Shown: positions 17,852 to 25,360 of the stretch, piece after piece
How the letters are laid out: every line of letters begins with the position of its first letter
Numbering within the stretch: position 1 is the stretch's first letter
Assembly (NCBI GenBank): GCA_948467395.1
Contig: CAOKDX010000017.1
Span: 1-64,000, forward strand
Source of the DNA: an uncultured Clostridia bacterium
GTDB lineage: Bacteria > Bacillota > Clostridia > Lachnospirales > Lachnospiraceae
Direction: 5' to 3'
DNA: 64,000 nucleotides
Program-made: the position numbers and the translations under genes
Notes under the pieces: generated by a model
Seen by the model: only the letters and a program-made list of their open reading frames with translations
Database searches by the model: none
What the model was told of the DNA's origin: nothing

Positions 17852-18941
17852 TGTGCCGGGAACTACAACCGATCCGGTATTCAAGGCAATGGAGCTCCTG
17901 CCCCTTGGTCCCGTTATGTTCGTGGATACGCCCGGACTGGACGATGAGGGAGCACTAGGTGCGGAGCGGGTGCGGAAGGCGAAGCGTGTTCTGAACAAAA
18001 CAGATATTGCCCTTATTGTCGCAGACGGCCTCCAGGCTGTCCGCGACTTTTCATTAGAACAGACGATCCTTACTATGACAAAAGAGAAAGGTATCCCCTC
18101 TCTCGTAATCCTCAATAAACAGGACAAATGGGACGGTGCCTCCCCAGATGCAGCCCTTCCGGCAGACATCTGCGTCAGTGCAAAGACCGGTTATCATGTG
18201 GAAGAACTGAAGGAGTTGATCGGCCGGCGGCTGCCCGCCGGAGATTCAGACCCCCGGCTTGTGGGAGATCTTGTGGCCCCCGGCGATCTGGTGCTTCTGG
18301 TGATTCCCATTGATTCATCCGCGCCAAAGGGCAGGCTGATCCTGCCGCAGCAGCAGGTAATCCGGGACATTCTGGAATCCGGCGCCATCGCCGCCGCCTG
18401 CCGGGATACCGAGCTCTCCGAAACCCTGGTCCGGCTGGGACAGCCCCCCCGTCTCGTCATCACGGACTCCCAGGCATTTGCCAGGGCTGCCATGGATACA
18501 CCGGATACAATCCCCCTGACGTCCTTTTCCATCCTGTTCTCCCGCTACAAGGGCGATCTGAAAACACAGATAGAAGGAGTGGCCGCCATGGAAACCCTTG
18601 CGGATGGGGATATTATTCTGATGGCGGAGGGCTGTACCCATCACCGCCAGTGCGAGGACATCGGCACGGTGAAGCTGCCCCGCTGGATCCGGGATTACAC
18701 AGGCAGGGAACTTATTTTTGAGACCGCCAGCGGCGGTGAATTTCCGGAGGATCTGTCCCGGTATAAAATGGTCGTGCACTGCGGCGGCTGCACCCTGAAT
18801 CCAAAGGAGATGGCCTCCCGCATTGCCCAGGCAAAGAACCAGCGGGTTCCCATTGCAAATTACGGCACACTAATCGCCCAGCTCAAGGGAGTTCTAAAGA
18901 GAAGCCTCTCCCCGTTACCGGGCTACTGCGATCTATTATAA
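17730..18941 (+). CDS. hydF: [FeFe]-hydrogenase maturation GTPase HydF
   Basis: The 403-residue protein is a scaffold for assembling the 2Fe subcluster of [FeFe]-hydrogenase. The N-terminal GTPase has P-loop GRRNAGKSS near 17, the GTTTDP switch, DTPGLDDEG near 67 and NKQDKW. The C-terminal cluster-binding domain has GCTHHRQC near 301 and HCGGC near 350, the CxH...HCxxC ligand set of HydF. HydE, HydG and the hydrogenase are not in this window. An AGGGAAG site precedes the ATG by 9 bp. The gene lies partly inside the end of the preceding membrane protein frame. Confidence 0.93.
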   Translation: MSMNSTPNGERIHIALFGRRNAGKSSLINAITGQDLAIVSDVPGTTTDPVFKAMELLPLGPVMFVDTPGLDDEGALGAERVRKAKRVLNKTDIALIVADGLQAVRDFSLEQTILTMTKEKGIPSLVILNKQDKWDGASPDAALPADICVSAKTGYHVEELKELIGRRLPAGDSDPRLVGDLVAPGDLVLLVIPIDSSAPKGRLILPQQQVIRDILESGAIAAACRDTELSETLVRLGQPPRLVITDSQAFARAAMDTPDTIPLTSFSILFSRYKGDLKTQIEGVAAMETLADGDIILMAEGCTHHRQCEDIGTVKLPRWIRDYTGRELIFETASGGEFPEDLSRYKMVVHCGGCTLNPKEMASRIAQAKNQRVPIANYGTLIAQLKGVLKRSLSPLPGYCDLL

Positions 18942-18943
18942 CT

Positions 18944-18984
18944 CAACGGCGCCCATCCGAACCAGATTCAGATGGGCGCCGTTG
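18944..18984. terminator. Hairpin between convergent hydF and cca
   Basis: A perfect 14-bp stem CAACGGCGCCCATC / GATGGGCGCCGTTG with a 14-nt loop lies between the two convergent stops. It has no T-run. Its outer CAACGGC/GCCGTTG sequence recurs in other hairpins of this window. Confidence 0.6.
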
Positions 18985-18990
18985 GTATGA

Positions 18991-20385
18991 TCAGATATCA
19001 ATGAACTTTCTGAGTTCCTCCGCCGTATTCTTCGATGGATCCTCCATCACGGCGTCCAGAAGCCGTTCCAGCAGCTTACCCATCTCCGGCCCCGGCTTGA
19101 TTCCCATGGCCTGAAGATCCCTGCCGCTGATGGCGAGATCCTTCCTGGTCACCGCCTCCCCTGCCAGACATATTTCTTCATGGCAGCGCTCCGCCGCATC
19201 CAGCTTGGCAAGCTTCTCTTCCCGGTTATAATCGCTCTGCGCCAGCAAATCCGCGCGCTGTAATACAAAGAGATACGGCATGGCAGAAGAGCCGATCCGG
19301 TTCATCAGGCGGCGCATGGCCCGCTTTCCCTTCGTTGAGTACTCTCCATCGATCAGACAGTTTTCATGCCGGCTGTCATGATACCGTATAATCCTTGTCA
19401 CAAGGGAGATCGTCTCATTGTCGAATTTAAGTCTCTTCAGTATCTGTTCTGCCTTCTCTGCCGCCAGCTCATTGTGATTGTGAAAATGATCGATCCCCTC
19501 ATCGTCCGTTATCCTGCAGCCCGGTTTCGAAACATCGTGCAGAAGGGCCGCATAGACAAGGATAATATGGTTCCGCTCCTCCCGCGGTATCCCCTTCAAT
19601 TTTCCCGTTTTCCAGAGCCGGTTGATCTGGCGCACCGCCTCCAGGCTGTGATTACCCACATCGAAGCAGTGATGCGGATTATTTTGTGATGTGGCGATCA
19701 TGGCATCCAGCTCCGGAAGAAAATACCTGCTGAGTCCGGTCTGAACGGCAAACATCAGACGATCCGATGCATCCGCCAGAAGCAGCTTTGTGAGCTCGGT
19801 GCGAATGCGCTCCGCACTGACATTTACAAGAGTCGGCGCCTTCTCCCGGATGGCGGAAAGTGTCTTTACTTCAATTCCAAACTCCAGCTGGGCCGCAAAA
19901 CGGATTCCCCGCAGCATACGAAGAGCGTCTTCCTCAAACCGCTCCCCCGCCTCGCCCACACAGCGGATGCATTTTCTCTGTATATCCTGTATCCCCTCAA
20001 ACTCATCCACAATCCCTGACGCCGGATTAAATGCCATGGCATTAATTGTGAAGTCCCGGCGTTTCAGATCCTCCAGAAGATTCGGCGTAAAGACCACCTT
20101 CGACGGATGGCGGTGATCCTCATAGTCGCCGTCTCTCCGATAGGTAGTTACCTCATAGCCCTCACTTCCAATCATTACCGTCACCGTGCCATGCTGGATC
20201 CCCGTATCCACTGTACGGTGAAAAATCGACTTTACCTCCTGCGGCTCCGCCGATGTGGTGATATCCCAGTCATCCGGTTCACGCCCCATCACCATATCCC
20301 GTACACAGCCGCCCACCGCATACCCTTCAAACCCATTCTGTTCAAGAGTTTTTATTATATAGTCTACATTCTCCGGAATTCTCAC
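18991..20385 (-). CDS. cca: CCA-adding tRNA nucleotidyltransferase / poly(A) polymerase family
   Basis: The 464-residue protein has the class II nucleotidyltransferase head YAVGGCVRDMVMG (about 23-35) with catalytic carboxylates in DDWDITT, an RDFTINAMAFN motif near 113, EDALRMLRGIRFAAQL near 150, and an HD domain with LLHDVSKPGC near 283. It probably completes the CCA end of tRNAs, though poly(A) polymerase members look alike. The start is GTG, with a GAGAGG site. It is a single gene convergent with hydF. Confidence 0.88.
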   Translation of the reverse strand: MRIPENVDYIIKTLEQNGFEGYAVGGCVRDMVMGREPDDWDITTSAEPQEVKSIFHRTVDTGIQHGTVTVMIGSEGYEVTTYRRDGDYEDHRHPSKVVFTPNLLEDLKRRDFTINAMAFNPASGIVDEFEGIQDIQRKCIRCVGEAGERFEEDALRMLRGIRFAAQLEFGIEVKTLSAIREKAPTLVNVSAERIRTELTKLLLADASDRLMFAVQTGLSRYFLPELDAMIATSQNNPHHCFDVGNHSLEAVRQINRLWKTGKLKGIPREERNHIILVYAALLHDVSKPGCRITDDEGIDHFHNHNELAAEKAEQILKRLKFDNETISLVTRIIRYHDSRHENCLIDGEYSTKGKRAMRRLMNRIGSSAMPYLFVLQRADLLAQSDYNREEKLAKLDAAERCHEEICLAGEAVTRKDLAISGRDLQAMGIKPGPEMGKLLERLLDAVMEDPSKNTAEELRKFIDI

Positions 20386-20467
20386 TATCCTCTCCCCTGT
20401 CGTCCAGTGCCCAGAATAGACGGCACTTATTTTTTTATATTATATACTAATTATACACTGAATTATT

Positions 20468-20496
20468 TTGACAAACAAGCGCTTTTTCGTTAGAAT
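20468..20496 (+). promoter_or_regulatory. SigA-type promoter for the TSCPD-queT unit
   Basis: TTGACA and TAGAAT are 17 bp apart, about 50 bp before the TSCPD protein ATG. Confidence 0.75.
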
Positions 20497-20552
20497 GTGT
20501 TTTAGGGACAGCGGCAGCTGGTTTCCCAATACCATGAAAGGAGGCAGAGAGC

Positions 20553-20822
20553 ATGAAGTATACATATAAGACGAAGGGCACCTGTTCCACCCAGATCGAT
20601 CTGGAGATCAATGGTGATATCGTCTCAAATGTAAAATTTTATGGCGGCTGTAATGGAAATCTCCAGGCAATTCCCGCCCTTATCGAAGGCATGACGGTAG
20701 ACTGGATTGAAGAGCGCTGCAAGGATATCAAATGCGGGTTCAAAAATACATCCTGCGCCGACCAGCTTGCCCATGCAATCCGTGAGGCATACACGGCACA
20801 GCAGAACGCAGCGGCAAAATAA
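20553..20822 (+). CDS. TSCPD domain protein (TIGR03905 type)
   Basis: The 89-residue protein carries GTCSTQIDLEINGDIVSNVKF, GGCNGNLQAI and KNTSCADQLA, the pattern of small stand-alone TSCPD proteins. The domain also forms the C-terminus of vitamin B12-dependent ribonucleotide reductases, where its conserved cysteines suggest metal or redox chemistry. Its function as a separate protein is not known. A GAAAGGAGG site precedes the ATG. The queT gene follows after 86 bp that hold a riboswitch-like element. Confidence 0.82.
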   Translation: MKYTYKTKGTCSTQIDLEINGDIVSNVKFYGGCNGNLQAIPALIEGMTVDWIEERCKDIKCGFKNTSCADQLAHAIREAYTAQQNAAAK

Positions 20823-20858
20823 ATTTCACTGCCGCACCTGTCAGAACAAGGACAGACT

Positions 20859-20900
20859 GAGTGTTCGAAACCATCCACTCATTAAACAAAACTAAGGAGA
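20859..20900 (+). promoter_or_regulatory. Probable preQ1-I riboswitch before queT
   Basis: A 5-bp stem GAGTG/CACTC (20859-20863 with 20876-20880) encloses the loop TTCGAAACCATC and is followed by an A-rich tail ending in ACTAAGGAG. This is the plan of class I preQ1 aptamers: small stem, C-rich loop and A-rich tail whose end pairs back to the loop. The tail contains the queT ribosome site, so preQ1 binding would hide it and reduce translation. The gene behind it, a queuosine-precursor transporter, supports the call. Confidence 0.72.
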
Positions 20901-20908
20901 TGAAACAA

Positions 20909-21403
20909 ATGAATAAGAAAGTATTATTTACCTCTCAGGCAGCGCTGATCGCTGCTCTTTATGTGGTGCTGACCTTTGTCAGCAATGCCTTTGGAATGGC
21001 CAGCGGCGCTGTCCAGATACGGATTTCCGAAGCATTAACCATTCTTCCCTTCTTTACCCCCGCCGCCATCCCCGGCGTCACCATTGGCTGTCTGCTCAGC
21101 AATCTATTTACTGGCTGCGCGCCCCTGGACATTCTGTTCGGTACCTGTGCCTCACTGCTGGGCGCACTGGGTTCCTATGCCCTGCGCAGATACAGATGGC
21201 TCGTCCCCATTCCTCCCATTGCCGCCAATACTATAATCGTTCCCTATATACTCCGCTTTGCCTATGATGTACCGGATGCCATTCCCTATCTTATGGCAAC
21301 AGTTGGTGCCGGTGAAGTGATCTCATGCTATATATTGGGTATGATGCTCCTCTTCGCCCTGAGCCCTTTTAAGAAACAGCTTTTTCAATGCGAAAATAAT
21401 TGA
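20909..21403 (+). CDS. queT: Queuosine precursor transporter QueT
   Basis: The protein has about 164 residues and is a membrane S-component thought to import preQ1 or related queuosine precursors with an energy-coupling factor module. It has an N-terminal helix (QAALIAALYVVLTFVSN), the QIRISEALTILPFF motif and five to six hydrophobic segments, including AIPYLMATVGAGEVISCYILG. The ATG at 20909 follows AAGGAG, which lies within the riboswitch tail. ECF ATPase and T-component genes are not nearby. Confidence 0.88.
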   Translation: MNKKVLFTSQAALIAALYVVLTFVSNAFGMASGAVQIRISEALTILPFFTPAAIPGVTIGCLLSNLFTGCAPLDILFGTCASLLGALGSYALRRYRWLVPIPPIAANTIIVPYILRFAYDVPDAIPYLMATVGAGEVISCYILGMMLLFALSPFKKQLFQCENN

Positions 21404-21428
21404 TTTTTCCCATTATTAAGGGTATAAT
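21400..21428 (+). promoter_or_regulatory. Promoter for the vanY-plsC unit
   Basis: TTGATT and TATAAT are 17 bp apart and overlap the queT stop. Transcription would start near 21436, just before a perfect palindrome. Confidence 0.65.
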
Positions 21429-21440
21429 GCTCATAGGTAG

Positions 21441-21458
21441 CCCGGCGGTACCGCCGGG
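21441..21458 (+). terminator. Palindromic hairpin CCCGGCGG/CCGCCGGG
   Basis: The 18-bp perfect palindrome is followed by TTATTATATTG. It could end the queT transcript. It would also lie at the very 5' end of the transcript from the promoter at 21400. Confidence 0.6.
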
Positions 21459-21493
21459 TTATTATATTGTTTAGAATAGAGGACGATATTTAT

Positions 21494-22429
21494 ATGAAGC
21501 GTATAAGCCTTTCCATACTGGCTGTTATCATATTGGGTGCAGGACTTTTATTCATGTTTTATATGAACCATGGGGATGTCACATCAAAGCAGCCCGCGGC
21601 GGATTTTCCACCGCCCACGGCGGTATCCGACAGCAAAACCGCGTCCCCGCCAGGCACGGACACCGTTTCAGATGGCGCCATAGCTACTGCCCCGGCAGTA
21701 AACAGCCTTCTTCCGGAGGATCTGGACTCCATTCTGGAAACTACGCAGTCGGTTCCTCTCGATACCATTCCGGGCAGCTACACTGCGCTTGTCAACCGCA
21801 ACTATCTTCTGCCCTCTACCTATGCCCCCTCGGATCTCACCGAACCGAAGATCCGCTTCAGCTTTGGCTACCGGGATGATAAAAGAAAGCTCCGGAAGGC
21901 GGCCGCGGCCGCTCTGGAGAAAATGTTCCGGGCTGCCGAGAAGGACGAGGTAATCCTCTACGGTGTATCCGGATACCGCTCCTACGCCAGACAGCAGCAG
22001 ATCTATAACAGAAATGTAGCCTCCCGGGGCAGATCTGCCACCGACAAAATATCGGCAAGACCGGGGAGCAGCGAGCATCAGACTGGCCTGACCATCGATA
22101 TCTCTGCACGAAGTGTAGGCTGTCAGCTCTCCCAGACCTTCGGCAGCACGAAGGAGGGAAAATGGGTGGCTAAAAATGCCCACAAGTACGGGTATATTGT
22201 GCGATACCCCGATGGCAAGTCCAAGGTCACCGGATATCACTATGAACCCTGGCATATCCGGTATGTGGGAGTTACTGTCGCCGCCTATCTGTACAAGCAC
22301 AGTCTCACTATGGAGGAATATTACAATGTCAGCTGTGATGAGGACGAGGAGGATACCGGTGTGGATGTGGAAGACCCGGATAAGGTAAAATATGCCACTC
22401 CGAAACCGAAGAAGAAAAAGAAATCATAA
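21494..22429 (+). CDS. D-alanyl-D-alanine carboxypeptidase, VanY/M15 family
   Basis: The protein has about 311 residues. An N-terminal signal anchor (SLSILAVIILGAGLLFMFY) is followed by a Ser/Pro linker and the M15B domain: VSGYRSYARQQQIYNR, PGSSEHQTGLTIDIS (zinc His and Asp) and EPWHIRYVG (zinc His with its neighbours). It likely trims D-Ala from peptidoglycan peptides outside the membrane. A charged tail (EDEEDTGVDVEDP, then PKPKKKKK) ends the protein. The ATG at 21494 follows AGAGGACG. No vancomycin cluster is nearby, so it is a housekeeping member. Confidence 0.85.
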   Translation: MKRISLSILAVIILGAGLLFMFYMNHGDVTSKQPAADFPPPTAVSDSKTASPPGTDTVSDGAIATAPAVNSLLPEDLDSILETTQSVPLDTIPGSYTALVNRNYLLPSTYAPSDLTEPKIRFSFGYRDDKRKLRKAAAAALEKMFRAAEKDEVILYGVSGYRSYARQQQIYNRNVASRGRSATDKISARPGSSEHQTGLTIDISARSVGCQLSQTFGSTKEGKWVAKNAHKYGYIVRYPDGKSKVTGYHYEPWHIRYVGVTVAAYLYKHSLTMEEYYNVSCDEDEEDTGVDVEDPDKVKYATPKPKKKKKS

Positions 22430-22452
22430 TATTATGGAGGAAAGAGGAAGCT

Positions 22453-23196
22453 ATGAGAACCATATTGATCTTACTATTATATGTACTAATCTCGATCCTG
22501 AGCCTGCCCATGTATCTGGTGGAGTTCATATTGCAGAAGATCGATCCGATGAAAGCGGCCCGGCTGGCTCAGATTATTGTCCGGGGTGCATTTAACCTGG
22601 TAATGTTTATATCCGGCTGCCGCAAAACTGTGGTGGGACTTGAAAATATTCCACGGGATATGCCGGTAATGTATGCCGCCAACCATCGAAGCTTTTATGA
22701 CATTATCCTAGCCTATGCCACCGTGCCGAACCAGACTGCCTTTATCTCGAAGAAGGAGATCAAAAAAATGCCCTGCGTGGCCCAGTGGATGTATTTCCTC
22801 AACTGTCTCTTTATGGACCGTGGTGATGTAAAACAGAATCTGAATGTTATCCTCCGGGCCATTTCCCTTGTAGGGCAGGGATATTCCATCTATATCGCAC
22901 CAGAGGGCACCCGCAACGCCACCGACACCCTGCTGGAATTTAAGGAGGGCAGCATGAAGATTGCCCTAAAGGGAAAATGCCCCATTGTCCCGGTGTGTTT
23001 CCACGGCACAGAGGAAATCTTTGAAAACCGTCTCCCCTGGATACATAAAGGGGACATCCGCATCGAGTTCGGCGAACCCATATACCCCGACACACTGGAT
23101 AAGGAGACCAAAAAGCATCTTGGCGCCTACGTGCGGGAAAGGGTGGCCGTCCTGTATGACAGAGCACAAAAAGATGTTTCCTTTTCTAATAAATAA
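22453..23196 (+). CDS. plsC: 1-acyl-sn-glycerol-3-phosphate acyltransferase
   Basis: The 247-residue membrane-linked enzyme adds the second acyl chain to lysophosphatidic acid. An N-terminal hydrophobic stretch is followed by the catalytic NHRSFYD motif near 78, FMDRGD near 120 and PEGTRN near 150, the classic acyltransferase blocks. It starts at an ATG after GGAGGAAAGAGG, 24 bp after the vanY-like gene, so the two are probably cotranscribed. Confidence 0.9.
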   Translation: MRTILILLLYVLISILSLPMYLVEFILQKIDPMKAARLAQIIVRGAFNLVMFISGCRKTVVGLENIPRDMPVMYAANHRSFYDIILAYATVPNQTAFISKKEIKKMPCVAQWMYFLNCLFMDRGDVKQNLNVILRAISLVGQGYSIYIAPEGTRNATDTLLEFKEGSMKIALKGKCPIVPVCFHGTEEIFENRLPWIHKGDIRIEFGEPIYPDTLDKETKKHLGAYVRERVAVLYDRAQKDVSFSNK

Positions 23197-23235
23197 TGTT
23201 AGAATGTTTAGCATAGAAGTGAATGGAGGAATACT

Positions 23236-23691
23236 ATGAAACCCTTTTTAATCGTACTCGGTATCATTGTTTTAGTTCTGATCATTGTTATGATCGTTTT
23301 GTACTTCGTGGGAAAGAAGATGCAGAAGAAGCAGGACGAATCCCAGGCACAGATGCAGGCAGCCGCCCAGACGGCGACGATCCTTGTCATAGATAAGAAG
23401 AGGATGAAGCTGAAGGATGCCGGGCTCCCCAAGGTCGTTCTGGAGAACACCCCGAAATATCTGCGGGGTTCTAAGGTTCCCATTGTAAAGGCGAAGATTG
23501 GTCCAAAGATCATGTCTCTGATGTGTGACGAGAAGATCTTCCCCGTGCTGCCGGTAAAGAAGGAACTTAAGGTTCTGATCAGCGGCATTTACATTATGGA
23601 AGTAAAGGGCCGGGGCGTTCTTGAAAACCCACAGGAAAAGCTCGGTCTGTGGCAGCGCACGAAGTTAAAGGTCCTGAACAAATCCAAATAA
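23236..23691 (+). CDS. Membrane-anchored protein, unknown
   Basis: The 151-residue protein has one N-terminal membrane helix (FLIVLGIIVLVLIIVMIVLYFV), a basic/Gln-rich linker and a compact soluble domain (ATILVIDKKRMKLKDAGLP, then PKYLRGSKVPIVKAKIGPK). I recognise no family. The helix followed by KKMQKKQ suggests that the soluble part is in the cytosol. A GGAGG site precedes the ATG. It lies 39 bp after plsC on the same strand. Confidence 0.6.
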   Translation: MKPFLIVLGIIVLVLIIVMIVLYFVGKKMQKKQDESQAQMQAAAQTATILVIDKKRMKLKDAGLPKVVLENTPKYLRGSKVPIVKAKIGPKIMSLMCDEKIFPVLPVKKELKVLISGIYIMEVKGRGVLENPQEKLGLWQRTKLKVLNKSK

Positions 23692-23694
23692 AAA

Positions 23695-23719
23695 AGCGTC
23701 GACTGAAAACCGCGACGCT
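23695..23719 (-). terminator. Terminator for the minus-strand gene at 23904
   Basis: AGCGTCG/CGACGCT stem; read on the minus strand it is followed by TTTTTTATTTGG. Confidence 0.55.
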
Positions 23720-23720
23720 C

Positions 23721-23745
23721 CAAGAATCAGCAAAGCTGATTCTTG
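23721..23745. repeat. 11-bp perfect hairpin
   Basis: CAAGAATCAGC / GCTGATTCTTG with an AAA loop, set between two terminator hairpins. It has no T-run, so its purpose is not clear. Confidence 0.6.
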
Positions 23746-23778
23746 CTCCGCACAAGACGGTCTTTCCTATAAGATAAG

Positions 23779-23820
23779 AAAAAATACCATCGACAGAAAT
23801 CCCCTGCCGATGGTATTTTT
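23779..23820. terminator. Bidirectional terminator
   Basis: AAAAATACCATCG / CGATGGTATTTTT stem (13 bp) with A- and T-runs on the two sides, suited to both strands. Confidence 0.75.
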
Positions 23821-23903
23821 CGAATCCACCCTCCCCGCAGAAATGTCCACGCGGCTCTTGCAATACTATTCCCACTGCACCGCTCTACATCCCACGGCGG
23901 GAT

Positions 23904-24164
23904 TCATTCCTTTTCCGACCATTTTTTATTTGCACATCTCATGCTCTTATAAGTCGGCGGTTCCGATGGCCCAACCCTGTCGATATGCAGGGCTGTGATT
24001 CGTCCCAGCATATCTGCCTCATAATCCAGCATATACGCCCCCCGCTGCAGCACCTTCCAGAGCTCCTCCGAAGGCCTGTCCTCATAGGACACGCCTCCCA
24101 CATCGATCCGGATCCCCTGTTCCCTGGCATGCGCCAGCTCTTCTAAAACCCATTTTTTCTGCAT
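23904..24164 (-). CDS. 86-residue protein, unknown
   Basis: The frame starts at an ATG after GGAGGTATT and encodes MQKKWVLEELAHAREQG, then IDVGGVSYEDRPSEELWKVL and YEADMLGRITALHIDRV. It is hydrophilic with no signal peptide. The frame could extend upstream to 24284, but that part looks like noise and has no ribosome site. No family recognised. It lies alone between terminators and the mecA promoter region. Confidence 0.6.
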   Translation of the reverse strand: MQKKWVLEELAHAREQGIRIDVGGVSYEDRPSEELWKVLQRGAYMLDYEADMLGRITALHIDRVGPSEPPTYKSMRCANKKWSEKE

Positions 24165-24453
24165 AATACCTCCGATGCAGCCGCAGATCAAAGAAGGATA
24201 AACCCGTGATGCAATCCATTCCCATGCGGCGCTCCGGCAAAATGGAAAAACAAACGCTCCCGCCTCTTTTACACCTCCCCCCACATCTCTGTCCCATTCT
24301 GCCTTCTCCTCTATTATACTTTGCTGTCTCCCGGTGAATCAAGTGTTGTTCAGACGGATTTCATGTCGTTCAGACGAACACACTCCCTTTCCAGAGGGTG
24401 GTGTATACTGTCCCGGCGATAAAAATTTCCATTTACTTTTTGTCAAGAACCAG
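24165..24453. other. Intergenic region upstream of mecA
   Basis: About 290 bases without a convincing gene. It includes a GTTCAGACG pair (near 24347 and 24369) spaced 22 bp and the AT-rich approach to the mecA promoter. Confidence 0.5.
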
Positions 24454-24482
24454 TTGACTTTACAGCGATTATAACTTATACT
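24454..24482 (+). promoter_or_regulatory. SigA-type promoter for mecA
   Basis: TTGACT and TATACT are 17 bp apart, about 37 bp before the start. Confidence 0.75.
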
Positions 24483-24518
24483 TTTGATACACATATTAAA
24501 CAGAAAGGAAGTGTGCTT

Positions 24519-25325
24519 GTGAAAATTGAACGAATTAGTGAAAACCAGATCCGCTGTACCCTGAGTAAGCATGATCTGTCCGAACGCCATCTCAAGATAA
24601 GTGAGCTTGCTTATGGTTCAGAAAAGGCAAAAGAGCTATTTCGTGATATGATGGAGCAAGCTAGCATCGATTTTGGATTTGACGCTGATGATATTCCTTT
24701 GATGATAGAAGCTATCCCTACATCCCGTGATTCCATTGTTCTGGTGATCACAAAGGTAGATAATCCCGATGAATTTGAAGAACGCTTCTCCCATTTTGGC
24801 ATTGGACAGGACGACTTTGAAGAAGATGACAGCTACGATCTGGAGGAAGAGGAATCAGAAGAAGATATGCCCGAGATCGTTGATTGTTTCGAACAGCTCC
24901 ATGAGCTTATTGAAGAAGCGAATGATAAACAATCTTCTGACGGTTCACGTGAATTTATTCCTCTCAGTGAAGCACTGAAGCAATCCACTGCGAAAAAGAA
25001 GGTTACCAAAAAGAAAAAATCAGAGACCATTTCAGATAAGGTAAAGGTATTTTCCTTTGTCTCCCTAAATCCGATTATTGAAGTAGCGCATCTGGTTTCT
25101 CCTGCCTATTCCGGCAAAAATTCCGTATGGAAGGATGAGACGGCAAGCCGCTATTATCTGATGCTGAACCGCAGCGGGCGCAAAGCTGCTTTTCAGACCG
25201 CCTGCTCCCTGATCTCAGAATTCGGGAAGGAAGAGCTGGTTACTTATGCCACTCAGGATTTCTATAATGAACATTTTAAACTGATTATTAAAGATAAGGC
25301 GCTGGAGCGGCTGGCCCAATTATAG
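24519..25325 (+). CDS. mecA: Adaptor protein MecA
   Basis: The protein has about 268 residues. The N-terminus KIERISENQIRCTLSKHDL is the hallmark of MecA, which delivers substrates to ClpC for degradation by ClpCP. An acidic linker (DDFEEDDSYDLEEEESEEDMP, about 105-125) joins it to a C-terminal ClpC-binding domain (KVFSFVSLNPIIEVAHL, RYYLMLNRSG). It is slightly longer than Bacillus MecA because of the linker. The start is GTG at 24519 (7 bp after GGAAG); an in-frame GTG 6 bp earlier is possible. Confidence 0.88.
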   Translation: MKIERISENQIRCTLSKHDLSERHLKISELAYGSEKAKELFRDMMEQASIDFGFDADDIPLMIEAIPTSRDSIVLVITKVDNPDEFEERFSHFGIGQDDFEEDDSYDLEEEESEEDMPEIVDCFEQLHELIEEANDKQSSDGSREFIPLSEALKQSTAKKKVTKKKKSETISDKVKVFSFVSLNPIIEVAHLVSPAYSGKNSVWKDETASRYYLMLNRSGRKAAFQTACSLISEFGKEELVTYATQDFYNEHFKLIIKDKALERLAQL

Positions 25326-25333
25326 TCTTTAAA

Positions 25334-25360
25334 AGAACCCGGCATAAAGCCGGGTTTTTT
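25334..25360 (+). terminator. mecA terminator
   Basis: AACCCGGC / GCCGGGTT stem with loop ATAAA, followed by TTTT. Confidence 0.85.

Noticed and set aside
23721-23745. Small RNA gene suggested by the hairpin cluster near 23700
   Set aside because: The hairpins fit terminators of converging genes; no promoter for a separate RNA was seen.
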